NCBI GenBank assembly: GCA_001769195.1
Contig: MEOK01000001.1
Span: 1-64,000, forward strand
Direction of reading: 5' to 3'
DNA: 64,000 nt
Origin: Bacteroidetes bacterium GWF2_40_14
GTDB taxonomy: Bacteria > Bacteroidota > Bacteroidia > Bacteroidales > UBA932
The position numbers and the translations under genes are program-made. The notes beneath the pieces are model-generated. The model worked only from the letters and a program-made list of their open reading frames with translations. It was not told where the DNA came from and searched no databases. Positions 44,594 through 53,205 of this stretch are shown in pieces; the stretch's first letter is position 1; each line of letters starts with the position of its first letter.

Positions 44594-46966
44594 TCAGAAT
44601 TCAATTTTTATGGATCCTATAGGAACAAGTCCTACACTTCTGGAATATGACTCGACAATACTGCCGGACTTATATGAGAATTTCTTTCTTATTATATTTT
44701 TTCTGTTTGTAACATTCTGTATATCAATCATGAATATCCAGGCTTTGTTTGCTTTATTGAGGCGGTAGCTGAAACCAAGGTCTATTCTCATATATGGTGG
44801 GAGGTGTCTGCTATAGGTTTCAGATATTTTATAAACGATCCTTTTTCTGGCTACTGTCAGTTGTTCATCTACAGGAGTGTATCTGAAACCTCCTCTGTCC
44901 AGAGCCTTTATGTTGAACCCAATCAGGTTTTGTCCTTTATGTCCTATTACAAATTCTTTACCTCCGGTAGCATTTAAGATATAACCATTGTTGTAGTAGG
45001 TATTGTACCAGTTGCCGTCTGCTGCCTTATACTTTGAGTCGAACAAAGAGGCTGCCAGAAGAAAATAGTAGTTGTGAGTGAAATCTTTTTCAATAGTCAG
45101 TTCAACACCATAATTCAATCCGTATCCATTGTTTTCCAGAATCATATCCGGCAAACCGTAGGATGAATTGAGGATTGAGTATTGACTAAGTTTATTTAAC
45201 GCAACGGGCACGTCATAGAGCGATTGCAGGTATGCTTCAAAACCAATGTTCAGATCGGGACCGAACTGAACGTTGTGACCTGCTGTAAAATGCAAAGCCT
45301 TGATTGTCTTAAGGCCGCTATTCTTTTCATCCCTGGTATTTCCTGTTTTTACTCTATAGCTATAGATAGAGAGAGGCTCAAGCCTTGAATGAAAACCTAC
45401 TCCAAGATTTACCGTCTGCCCATTATTCAAATGAAGAACGAAGCCTATGCGCGGTTCCCACACTAATTCGTTTGTTATGCCTGAATGGAAAAGGTGCAAG
45501 CCTGTATTAATCTCTACGGGTACCGACGGCCTGAATTTCCATTGAAAGTAGTAACTGTTGTACCAACCGCTGTTACTTGTATTTATAAGAGTGTCATACT
45601 GATTGCCGGATAGCAGTCTCCTGGCGTACATATTTCCATTGATAGAATTATGAGTAAAACCAACTCTCAGGCTCAAGGCAGAATTGAATTTATGGTTCAG
45701 CTGTGACGATATACGGAGCGCAGGGTATTTGAAAGAATCCTCATAGTATAGAGTTTTTTTAAGAGATGTGTCGGTTGTATAGTTATCCGAAACATTCTGC
45801 TCATAGGTGTAACCAATAGTTGTCCTTATATAGGTTTTGGAGTCTGGGAAGACAAGCAGATGTTTCAATCCGGCAACAGCCTTAAACTGCTCCTCCTTGT
45901 ACTCGTCCTTGTCTCCGCCACTCTTAATCTCTGCTGCATCGGTCGATGCAAGGTCACCCACCAGACTGGATCCTCCAATGCTGAAAAAATCGAAAGTGCC
46001 AAGTTTTTTTGTCTTAATGCTAGCTTTAAATGCCCAGTCCATAGAGCGTGGAATTATGCCTACATCTTCAATGTCAATTACTCCGTATTTGCTAAGGAAA
46101 CTAAAGTTTGCATATCTGAAATTACCAAAATAGGAACTTCCTGAAATTTTACTGAAGGGACCCTCTGCAGATATCTCTGCTCCTACAACACTTACTCCCA
46201 ACGAGTATTCCCTTTTTGACGAACTGCCGCTTCTTAAATTGAGGTCCATTACTCCGGAATATGCATTTCCGTATTCTGCAGGAAATGCAGCAGTGTAGAA
46301 ATCAAAACCAGCAAGAGAATTTGTAGTGATTGCAGAAAAGGCTCCGCTTGAAGCTCCCTGTCCTGCTGACAGATGATTTGGGTTTGGAATCTCTATACCC
46401 TCCAGCCGCCAGAGAAGTCCTGCGGGAGAATTTCCTCTTATGATTATCTCATTGCTACCGTCGTCATTACTTGCAGATACGCCGGGCATATTGGTAACCA
46501 TCCTCAAAGGGTCGTAATAACCACCAGCGTATCGGGCAGCATCCTGGCTGCGGAGCCTCCTGACACTTACAGATGCCATAGAGTTTATTGTTCGTCTGGA
46601 TTCGGCATTAACTACTATCTGAGAAATCTGTTGTCTTGATTCTGTGAGGTCTGCTGTTATAAAAATCTCTTTGCCTGTCCCTACCAGAATGTCTTTTATT
46701 ATTCGTGTATTGTAACCAAGGTATGATACTCTTATGCTATGTCTTCCAGGGGGAAGCATTAATGAAAACCGGCCTGTGGAATCGGTTATTGTCACACCGG
46801 CTTTTAAAAAGGTTTCGACAACTATGTCTGCTCCTTGCAAAGGTGAGCGGCTTTCAGAATCAATAACCAAACCAGTGAGTCTTTGGTTATATGTTTGTCC
46901 GTAAACTCCTCCGCTTACAAAAAGCAGAAACAATATCACAAATGATATATGTGATTTACTGTTCAC
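44594..46966 (-). CDS. TonB-dependent receptor with carboxypeptidase-regulatory-like N-terminus
   Basis: The 790-residue outer-membrane protein has a signal peptide (SFVILFLLFVSGGVYGQ) and a CarboxypepD-regulatory-like domain (LTGLVIDSESRSPLQGADIV, 20 residues). The plug contains NMPGVSASNDDGSNEIIIRG, and the barrel follows. It is not of SusC type, since no SusD gene is adjacent, and is shorter than SusC proteins. Its ATG overlaps the stop of the PEP-synthase-like gene (ATGA), so the two are translationally coupled. The ligand is unknown; downstream mannosidases suggest a glycan or a metal complex. Confidence 0.88.
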   Translation of the reverse strand: MNSKSHISFVILFLLFVSGGVYGQTYNQRLTGLVIDSESRSPLQGADIVVETFLKAGVTITDSTGRFSLMLPPGRHSIRVSYLGYNTRIIKDILVGTGKEIFITADLTESRQQISQIVVNAESRRTINSMASVSVRRLRSQDAARYAGGYYDPLRMVTNMPGVSASNDDGSNEIIIRGNSPAGLLWRLEGIEIPNPNHLSAGQGASSGAFSAITTNSLAGFDFYTAAFPAEYGNAYSGVMDLNLRSGSSSKREYSLGVSVVGAEISAEGPFSKISGSSYFGNFRYANFSFLSKYGVIDIEDVGIIPRSMDWAFKASIKTKKLGTFDFFSIGGSSLVGDLASTDAAEIKSGGDKDEYKEEQFKAVAGLKHLLVFPDSKTYIRTTIGYTYEQNVSDNYTTDTSLKKTLYYEDSFKYPALRISSQLNHKFNSALSLRVGFTHNSINGNMYARRLLSGNQYDTLINTSNSGWYNSYYFQWKFRPSVPVEINTGLHLFHSGITNELVWEPRIGFVLHLNNGQTVNLGVGFHSRLEPLSIYSYRVKTGNTRDEKNSGLKTIKALHFTAGHNVQFGPDLNIGFEAYLQSLYDVPVALNKLSQYSILNSSYGLPDMILENNGYGLNYGVELTIEKDFTHNYYFLLAASLFDSKYKAADGNWYNTYYNNGYILNATGGKEFVIGHKGQNLIGFNIKALDRGGFRYTPVDEQLTVARKRIVYKISETYSRHLPPYMRIDLGFSYRLNKANKAWIFMIDIQNVTNRKNIIRKKFSYKSGSIVESYSRSVGLVPIGSIKIEF

Positions 46967-49929
46967 CGGATTATTCCTTTGTTCTTACGTCCATCCATAT
47001 AGATATACAACGACTCTTTGAATGTTACATGGCGGAGATACTTGCTTTCGTGTACTGCTTCCATTGCATTCAGGCGCTCAATATCAAACTTACCATCGCC
47101 CATAAACGGATTTATTGTAAGGTATCCGATTCCGAATGATGTGAGGTTCTGAAAGAAGTGGGTTCCTTCACTTGGCTCTACTCGGAAATTCTTTAGCCCA
47201 CACTCCACAATTACCTTAGCCTCCGATATATGCGGCCACTTAATAGGTATACCCAGCCATGAATCACTAGAGCCCCAACGTCCCGGGCCGATAAGAATAT
47301 AGTGTTTATGCTGTTCCTTCATTTTTGCATTCAAATTATTTATCTCCTCTGCCATCTCCACAGTGTGGGCACTGTCAAAGTTATCCTCTCTCACATAAAT
47401 GATATCTGTTATGCCCTCTATACTGCCTGCCCCTAGTGCCTTTTGCGCATAGATGATGACATTTTCCTTATCTATGTTTTCCCAGTTAAGCGATTTATTG
47501 TCCATGCTGTCTGTAATGGGGCGAATCTGAAGAAAGCTGAAAATTTTATCCTGTCCCTCGGCAACATCCATGTTTACGGCAAACTCCAGTTCAACTGCAG
47601 AACGCATCTCTCGCTGGCTAATCTCCAGCATGTCGCTTATTATTTTTGCCAGAGGCATTGTATCGTACTTGAGAATATGGGCAAATGTGATAATCTTCCT
47701 TCCCTCTTCCAGATTGCTGTCAACTATAATCTGGTTCTGCATATCCCATGTAGAAGCCACAAAGTCCATGTTTTTGAACTGCTTTGCCTCATTAACATCA
47801 AACTTGTGCAGGTTTACCGAGTCGTCAATAGAGGTTTTGAACTCTTCTGGTTTCAGGTTGAGTGCAAACATCTCGTTCTGGGTATCCCTCAGAGCAAGCT
47901 GAGGTGTAGACAACTGTAAAATGTGTTTTGGATATTTGGGAGAGAATCGGAGAGTTTTACCACCTTCTACAACCAGCTTTCCCAGACCGAATGCCAGACT
48001 CACGATGCCATCCTCAGGTTTTTCGGAGCCAATCGGATAGAAATTGATGGATCTTGCAACCCCGGAAATTGTCGGGAAGAAAAACCCACTGTCCTCTGTT
48101 CCACAAACGTCCTGAATCACAACCGCCATCTTCTCTTCGCTTATGAGATTTGATGTAGCTTGAAGATACGCACGGCTCGATGCAAAATAGATAGATGCAT
48201 AAACACTCTTTATAGCCTTGCCTAGTAGCCTGAGCATCTGGTCGGTATTTTGAGTGAGGGGAATCATATAAGTAGAGTATATCCCCGCAAATGGCTGATA
48301 GTGTGAATCTTCTAGCTTGGAACTTGAACGTACCGCCAAAGGGCCCGTTGCAAATTTCAGATATACCTTAAGATCTGCCACAAGTGTCTCAGGAAGGCGG
48401 GAACTCACAAATTCCGATAAAATCTCATCGTCGGAAATATCTGAATTAATAACATACTGAAGGCCGTTTTCACGGATAAACTGATCGAAGTAGTCTGTGG
48501 CAATTACAACAGAGCGGGGAATAAGAATTTTTACACCCGTGTATTTGTTAAGCAGGTTGTACTTCTGGAGCATGTTGTTGATAAATGCAAGTCCTCTGGC
48601 CTTTCCGCCGAGAGATCCTTCGCCAAGTCTCGCAAACCATATGTACTGACTGTATGAGTTTGGATTAAAACGGGCAACAACACCATGTCCGAGCAAAATC
48701 CGGTAGTCTATGATCGCCTGTACAATATACTGTCTGAGATTGTCCATTGTCTTGAAGTGGCTCTCATGAGCAGTCTTCATCTTGTTTGCCAGGGTAAAGA
48801 GACCACGTGAATACATCCATTTTGACAGCCGGTTCCGTGATGTATGATAAAGCAGAACCTCTTCGGGAATCTCCATTACCAGATGTTGAAGGTCCTTCAG
48901 GTCCTTTGCCCGGCCAATTACCTCTCCGGTATTGAGGTCACGACAGACAAAGTCGCCAAATACAAACTCTTCGCTAATGTAGTCACTCAGCTCAATGAGC
49001 AGTGTTTTAGAGTATTTGAGTATAAAACCTACGCCAAGCTCCTGGGCAATATCCCGCATACTGTCCTGAGAAGACTGGAGTAGAAACGGCATATGAGGGT
49101 CGTCATTCTTGATCATCTTGCACAAATCAATCCCTGCATCTAGCTTTTCACTTATAGCGGGATCGTTTTTGTGAATTACAAAACCGACATCGGAGATCAC
49201 TCCCAGCAGGTTTTTTTTATAACGTTCATATATAAAGACAGCTTCATCGTAATTTGTTGCCAGAAGAATTTTTGGACGGGCCCTCTTTCTAAGCTTTTGC
49301 TGCTGTTCATTGAGTGCCTCCTTTAGGAATTCCGCACTCTGCAGAAGAACAAGCTTGTAAATTGCCGGAAGATATGTTGAATAGTACCGGATTGAGTCTT
49401 CTACCAGAAGTATAGATTGAACACCTGCACCAAGGATATCATCATCTGCATTCAGCCTGTCTTCGAAAAGCTTAATGATTGCCAGTATAAGGTCGGCATT
49501 CCCGTGCCAGCTGAATATATGGTCAATTCCGGAACAATCCTCATTTTCGATTATTCGTGAAAGCTCTTTTGAAAAATTGGTGAGCAATACAAATGGAATA
49601 TCGGGATAGTCCTCCTTGTATTTTTTGGAGAAGTTGAAAACATCAAGTTCTCCCACGTTGAACATGCTGATAATAAGGTCGAAATCATTGTCTTCTTCTA
49701 GTAGCTTCAAAGCATCAACAGAGGATGTAACCCATTTGAAAGTAGGAGGATTGCTCAGGTTCAGGTCTACATACTCTTTGTAAATCTGATCCTCTATGCG
49801 GCCATCCTCTTCCAGAGTATAAGCATCATAGCTGCTGCAGATCATGAGTATCTTGCGGATACGGATCTGCATCAGCGTTTTGTAATTGATTCTTGAAGGT
49901 CTGGTCTGACCGCCGTGACTCTGTCCCAT
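46963..49929 (-). CDS. Two receiver-like domains fused to a PEP-synthase/PPDK N-terminal-type ATP-binding domain
   Basis: The 988-residue cytoplasmic protein begins with a receiver-like domain lacking the phosphate-accepting Asp (LIISMFN, Met89 in that place). A second receiver follows with the key residues intact: E177/D178 in LLVEDS, D247 in VISDVGF, and K305 in FILKYS. After a linker comes the ATP-grasp part of the PEP synthase/PPDK family (SLGGKARGLAFIN, then GPLAVRSSSKLEDS and FAGIYSTYM). I find neither the phospho-histidine swivelling domain nor the PEP barrel, so it is unlikely to be a true PEP synthase. It could be a phosphorylation-regulated kinase or phosphotransferase. It precedes the TonB receptor with 4-bp overlap and follows hbd by 20 bp. 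Confidence 0.75.
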   Translation of the reverse strand: MGQSHGGQTRPSRINYKTLMQIRIRKILMICSSYDAYTLEEDGRIEDQIYKEYVDLNLSNPPTFKWVTSSVDALKLLEEDNDFDLIISMFNVGELDVFNFSKKYKEDYPDIPFVLLTNFSKELSRIIENEDCSGIDHIFSWHGNADLILAIIKLFEDRLNADDDILGAGVQSILLVEDSIRYYSTYLPAIYKLVLLQSAEFLKEALNEQQQKLRKRARPKILLATNYDEAVFIYERYKKNLLGVISDVGFVIHKNDPAISEKLDAGIDLCKMIKNDDPHMPFLLQSSQDSMRDIAQELGVGFILKYSKTLLIELSDYISEEFVFGDFVCRDLNTGEVIGRAKDLKDLQHLVMEIPEEVLLYHTSRNRLSKWMYSRGLFTLANKMKTAHESHFKTMDNLRQYIVQAIIDYRILLGHGVVARFNPNSYSQYIWFARLGEGSLGGKARGLAFINNMLQKYNLLNKYTGVKILIPRSVVIATDYFDQFIRENGLQYVINSDISDDEILSEFVSSRLPETLVADLKVYLKFATGPLAVRSSSKLEDSHYQPFAGIYSTYMIPLTQNTDQMLRLLGKAIKSVYASIYFASSRAYLQATSNLISEEKMAVVIQDVCGTEDSGFFFPTISGVARSINFYPIGSEKPEDGIVSLAFGLGKLVVEGGKTLRFSPKYPKHILQLSTPQLALRDTQNEMFALNLKPEEFKTSIDDSVNLHKFDVNEAKQFKNMDFVASTWDMQNQIIVDSNLEEGRKIITFAHILKYDTMPLAKIISDMLEISQREMRSAVELEFAVNMDVAEGQDKIFSFLQIRPITDSMDNKSLNWENIDKENVIIYAQKALGAGSIEGITDIIYVREDNFDSAHTVEMAEEINNLNAKMKEQHKHYILIGPGRWGSSDSWLGIPIKWPHISEAKVIVECGLKNFRVEPSEGTHFFQNLTSFGIGYLTINPFMGDGKFDIERLNAMEAVHESKYLRHVTFKESLYIYMDGRKNKGIIR

Positions 49930-49949
49930 CTTTCCAGTATAAGTTGAAT

Positions 49950-50795
49950 CTATTTTCTGTAATCGTAGAAACCAATGCCGGTTTTTCTACCTAGTTGCTT
50001 TGCTCTTACCATTTTACGTAACAACGGATGCGGTCGGTATTTGGAATCTCCATATTCCTGATAAAGAACCTCCATAATGGCAAGACATACGTCAAGACCA
50101 ATAAGGTCTCCCAGTGCTAGTGGACCCATAGGGTGGTTTGCACCCATCTTCATAGCCTCATCAATCTCGTCTCTTGTTGCAACACCATCGGCAAGAATAC
50201 CTATCCCTTCATTAACAAGAGGTACAAGTATCCTGTTAACTACAAATCCCGGAGCTTCGTTAACGCTTACTGGTGTTTTTCCAATCTGTTTTGCAATCCA
50301 TACAACAAAATCATGAACCTCAGGAGCTGTCAGTTGTCCCTTGATCACCTCTACCAGCTTCATGACCGGAGCAGGGTTAAAAAAATGCATGCCAATTACC
50401 TTGCCTGGCCTTTTTGTAGAAGCAGCAATCTCTGTTATAGAGAGAGATGATGTATTTGATGCAAGGATTGCCTCGGGTTTGCAAATATTGTCTAACGTCT
50501 TGAAAATCTCATGCTTCAGCTTCATATCTTCCAGCACAGCTTCTATAATAAGGTCGGCATCTGAGCACTCATCATATGATGTTGTCTCAATGATTTTCGC
50601 TGTTATTGAATTCATTGTCTCAGCAGTGATTTTCTCTTTCTCAACTAATTTGGAGAGATTTTTATATATGCTGTTGTGACCAATAAGAAGTTCGCTGTCT
50701 GATATTCCTTTCATTACAACGTTGAAACCGGCCTGAGCAAAGGCTAGCACTATGCCGCTACCCATTGTGCCTGTACCTATAACGCAAATTTTCAT
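49950..50795 (-). CDS. hbd: 3-hydroxybutyryl-CoA dehydrogenase
   Basis: The 281-residue enzyme has the NAD-binding start VIGTGTMGSGIVLAFAQAGF (20 residues) and the C-terminal domain with NRILVPLVNEGIGILADGV and GANHPMGPLALGDLIGLD. HGFNP-type catalytic residues are visible in GMHFFNPAPVMKLVEVI. It interconverts acetoacetyl-CoA and 3-hydroxybutyryl-CoA in butyrate or acyl-CoA metabolism. It is 13 bp downstream of a crotonase gene; thiolase and acyl-CoA dehydrogenase genes are not in this window. Confidence 0.94.
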   Translation of the reverse strand: MKICVIGTGTMGSGIVLAFAQAGFNVVMKGISDSELLIGHNSIYKNLSKLVEKEKITAETMNSITAKIIETTSYDECSDADLIIEAVLEDMKLKHEIFKTLDNICKPEAILASNTSSLSITEIAASTKRPGKVIGMHFFNPAPVMKLVEVIKGQLTAPEVHDFVVWIAKQIGKTPVSVNEAPGFVVNRILVPLVNEGIGILADGVATRDEIDEAMKMGANHPMGPLALGDLIGLDVCLAIMEVLYQEYGDSKYRPHPLLRKMVRAKQLGRKTGIGFYDYRK

Positions 50796-50808
50796 ACTTA
50801 AATTTTTA

Positions 50809-51588
50809 TTATCTGTTATTAAATTTTGGTTTTACTTTATTTAAAAATGCCGACATTCCGTCTTTCTGATCCTGTGTGCTAAAGCAGCTTCCAAAAAGAT
50901 TGTTCTCGTTTTCGAAAGCATCTTCTGCTTCGCATACAAGACCCTTTTCAATAGCAAGTTTAGCGTTCTTAACCGCAATGGGAGCTTTTGCAGCAATTCT
51001 GCCTGCCATTTTAAAGGTTACCTCCATTAGTTCCTCCGGTTTTACAACCATATTGACGAGCCCTATCTCATATGCTTCAGTTGCACCTATAGTACTTCCT
51101 GTAAATATCAGCTCCTTAGCCTTACCTACCCCAACCAGCTTTGGCAAACGGTATGTGGCAGAAAATCCGGGGATTATACCTAAATCAACTTCTGGTTGTC
51201 CGAACTTTGCATTTTCTGATGCAATACGGATATCACAAGCCATTGCAAGTTCGCATCCACCTCCAAGGGCAAAACCATTAACAGCGGCTATTACTGGCTT
51301 AGAAAGAGTTTCAATCTTTCTGAACACCCGTGTTCCGAATGCTCCAAAAGCCTTTCCCTCATCGTAATTCAAATTTACCATCTCAGAAATGTCTGCACCG
51401 GCAACAAATGCCCTACCTTCACCGGTTATAATCAAAACCAGTATTTCGCTATTGTTTTCCACCAGGTCGATAGCAATTTCAAGTTCCTTGAGAATAGAGG
51501 TATCAAGAGCGTTCAAAGCTGAAGGATTATTGATTTTTATTGTACAGATGTTATTTTCAGTCGATACCAATAATTTTGTGAATTCCAT
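50809..51588 (-). CDS. crt: Enoyl-CoA hydratase / crotonase
   Basis: The 259-residue crotonase-fold protein has the oxyanion hole VAGADISEM, the catalytic segments AAVNGFALGGGCELAMACDI (20 residues) and GQPEVDLGIIPGFSATYRLP. The two catalytic Glu positions (CELA; QPEVDLG) are conserved. It hydrates crotonyl-CoA-type substrates to 3-hydroxyacyl-CoA, the substrate of the next gene product. The ATG at 51588 is preferred over an upstream frame start at 51621 with a string of Ile codons. It is divergent from the pheA leader. Confidence 0.92.
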   Translation of the reverse strand: MEFTKLLVSTENNICTIKINNPSALNALDTSILKELEIAIDLVENNSEILVLIITGEGRAFVAGADISEMVNLNYDEGKAFGAFGTRVFRKIETLSKPVIAAVNGFALGGGCELAMACDIRIASENAKFGQPEVDLGIIPGFSATYRLPKLVGVGKAKELIFTGSTIGATEAYEIGLVNMVVKPEELMEVTFKMAGRIAAKAPIAVKNAKLAIEKGLVCEAEDAFENENNLFGSCFSTQDQKDGMSAFLNKVKPKFNNR

Positions 51589-51618
51589 AAATATGATGAT
51601 GATAAAATGTTTCTGATA

Positions 51619-51626
51619 CAAAAATA
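51619..51626 (-). promoter_or_regulatory. -7 box for the crt-led gene run
   Basis: The minus strand reads TATTTTTG at 51626-51619, matching TAnnTTTG, 30 bp before the crt ATG. I see no convincing -33 element at the usual distance. Confidence 0.4.
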
Positions 51627-51649
51627 GAACATTAATTCAATTTTATATT

Positions 51650-51657
51650 TAAATTTG
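51650..51657 (+). promoter_or_regulatory. -7 box for the pheA leader
   Basis: TAAATTTG matches the TAnnTTTG consensus and ends 7 bp before the leader-peptide ATG. No clear -33 box is present, but the position relative to the ATG parallels the thr and leu leaders. Confidence 0.4.
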
Positions 51658-51664
51658 CCGGACC

Positions 51665-51727
51665 ATGAAAATAATCAATACATATTTTTTCCGTTTCTGT
51701 TTCTGTTTTCCACAGGAGAGGGTCTGA
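51665..51727 (+). CDS. pheL: pheA leader peptide (Phe-rich)
   Basis: A 20-residue frame reads MKIINTYFFRFCFCFPQERV, with five Phe and one Tyr clustered at positions 7-15. It ends 70 bp before pheA, and a terminator hairpin lies between. Composition and location match the logic of E. coli PheL. The frame is too short for ordinary gene calling. Stalling at the TTT/TTC run would be the sensor for charged tRNA-Phe. Confidence 0.82.
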   Translation: MKIINTYFFRFCFCFPQERV

Positions 51728-51759
51728 TATGTTATTGCTGTTATAATAATAAATAATGT

Positions 51760-51789
51760 AAAGGTCCCTTAATACGGGGCTTTTTTTTT
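51760..51789 (+). terminator. Attenuator terminator before pheA
   Basis: AAAG-G-TCCC (51760-51768) pairs with GGGGCTTT (51776-51783) with one bulged G and one U-G pair, followed by a run of nine to ten T. An alternative partner for the proximal arm is the AGAGGGTCT stretch spanning the leader stop codon (51718-51726): about seven pairs with one mismatch to GGTCCCTT. The pheA ATG follows 8 bp after the T-run. Confidence 0.7.
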
Positions 51790-51797
51790 GTAAAAAG

Positions 51798-52679
51798 ATG
51801 AAAGAATCAGAAAATCACACAGTAAGCGTAGCAATTCAGGGTGGGTTTGGAGCATTCCACGAAATTGCCGCCAAACAGTTCTTTGGAAAAAATGCCATTA
51901 AAATAATTCCTTGCGACACATTTGCCGACTTGTTTCACGAACTTAAGGAAAAGAGGGTAGATTGCGGGATAGTTGCAATAGAAAACTCTGTTGCAGGCAG
52001 TCTTCAGCAAAATCACTCATTTCTTAGTGATAGCGGACTGCCTGTAATAGGGGAGCAATATCTGAGAGTTGTGCAGAACCTGATAGCACTGCCCGGACAG
52101 AGCATCGATGATATTAAAGAGATTCACTCTCATCCCGTTGCAATACAGCAATGTCATTTGTTTCTGAACGAATTGCGAAAAAAAGGGGTGAAAATTGTGG
52201 ATTCAATAGACACTGCTTTGAGTGCCAAAAGAATAAGGGATGAACACCTGTTAGGTTCAGCAGCATTAGCCAGCTCACTAGCTGCTGAGATGTATGATCT
52301 GGAGATTCTTCGCTCGGGAGTGGAGGACAACAAAAGGAACTTTACCCGGTTTATGATAGTAACACAAAGCGATAAGGTAAAGCGCATGGCAAAAATTGCC
52401 AACCAGTCTGTAAATAAAGCCTCTCTCTGCTTCTCTCTTCCACATCAGCAGGGAAAACTGTCACATGTGCTATCGGTACTATCCATCTATAACATGAACC
52501 TTACAAAAATACAATCTATGCCAATAGTTGGAATAGAGTGGGAGTATATGTTCTATGTAGACCTGATATTCTCAGATCACAAACGTTACAAGCAGGCACT
52601 GGAGGCTATAAAACCTCTTACCGACAAACTACAGATTCTTGGAGAGTATCAGAACGGTGAGCAGCCTCAACAGGATTAA
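51798..52679 (+). CDS. pheA: Prephenate dehydratase
   Basis: The 293-residue protein has the dehydratase domain (VAIQGGFGAFHEIAAKQFFG, 20 residues; GIVAIENSVAGSL; and the DNKRNFTRFMI motif with the catalytic Thr). A C-terminal ACT domain (SLCFSLPHQQGKLSHVLSVL, then ESMP-like KIQSMPIVGIEWEYMFYVDL) confers feedback control by phenylalanine. It lacks a chorismate mutase domain. It is preceded by a Phe-rich leader and attenuator, giving two layers of Phe control. It converts prephenate to phenylpyruvate. Confidence 0.95.
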   Translation: MKESENHTVSVAIQGGFGAFHEIAAKQFFGKNAIKIIPCDTFADLFHELKEKRVDCGIVAIENSVAGSLQQNHSFLSDSGLPVIGEQYLRVVQNLIALPGQSIDDIKEIHSHPVAIQQCHLFLNELRKKGVKIVDSIDTALSAKRIRDEHLLGSAALASSLAAEMYDLEILRSGVEDNKRNFTRFMIVTQSDKVKRMAKIANQSVNKASLCFSLPHQQGKLSHVLSVLSIYNMNLTKIQSMPIVGIEWEYMFYVDLIFSDHKRYKQALEAIKPLTDKLQILGEYQNGEQPQQD

Positions 52680-52721
52680 ATGCAGACAATGATATTTATT
52701 TATTAAATTTACTTCCATCCA

Positions 52722-53201
52722 ATGAATATTGATATGTCAGAAGAAATTGAAAGAAAGTTTCTGGTTAAAGGAGAATATAAAAATCTGTCCGTTAAGGAAT
52801 TTAAAATAATTCAGGGATATCTTTGCTCTGTCCCTGAAAGAACTGTAAGAGTGAGAGTTACTGGTGATAAAGGTTTTATAACAATCAAGGGAATTGTCAA
52901 TGAATCCGGAGCCAGTAGATATGAGTGGGAAAAGGAGATCTCTCTCGAAGATGCTCATGAGCTCCTAAAAATCTGTGAACCGGGTGTAATAGACAAGACC
53001 CGTTTTATTGTAAAAGCCGGTACTCATTCATTCGAAGTTGATGAATTTTATGGAGAAAACCTTGGCCTGACAGTAGCAGAAATTGAGCTGTCAGCAGAAA
53101 ACGAGTATTTTGAAATGCCTGAATGGTTGGGAGAAGAGGTTACTGGAAACGAAAAATATTATAATTCAAAACTTTTACATAATCCGTATACTAAATGGTA
53201 A
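52722..53201 (+). CDS. CYTH-domain protein (triphosphate tunnel enzyme family)
   Basis: The 159-residue protein shows the CYTH signature EIERKFLV near the N-terminus, then RTVRVRVTGDKGFITIKG and basic/acidic residues lining the predicted tunnel (RYEWEKEIS, DEFYG, AEIEL). Small CYTH proteins of this type hydrolyse inorganic triphosphate or related compounds. The start could also be the ATG at 52734. It is followed by two unfamiliar genes with short gaps. Confidence 0.88.
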   Translation: MNIDMSEEIERKFLVKGEYKNLSVKEFKIIQGYLCSVPERTVRVRVTGDKGFITIKGIVNESGASRYEWEKEISLEDAHELLKICEPGVIDKTRFIVKAGTHSFEVDEFYGENLGLTVAEIELSAENEYFEMPEWLGEEVTGNEKYYNSKLLHNPYTKW

Positions 53202-53205
53202 TCTG

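Noticed and set aside
53083-53205. Upstream extension of the membrane protein gene
   Set aside because: It would overlap the CYTH gene in another frame; the ATG at 53206 directly after the CYTH stop is the better start.
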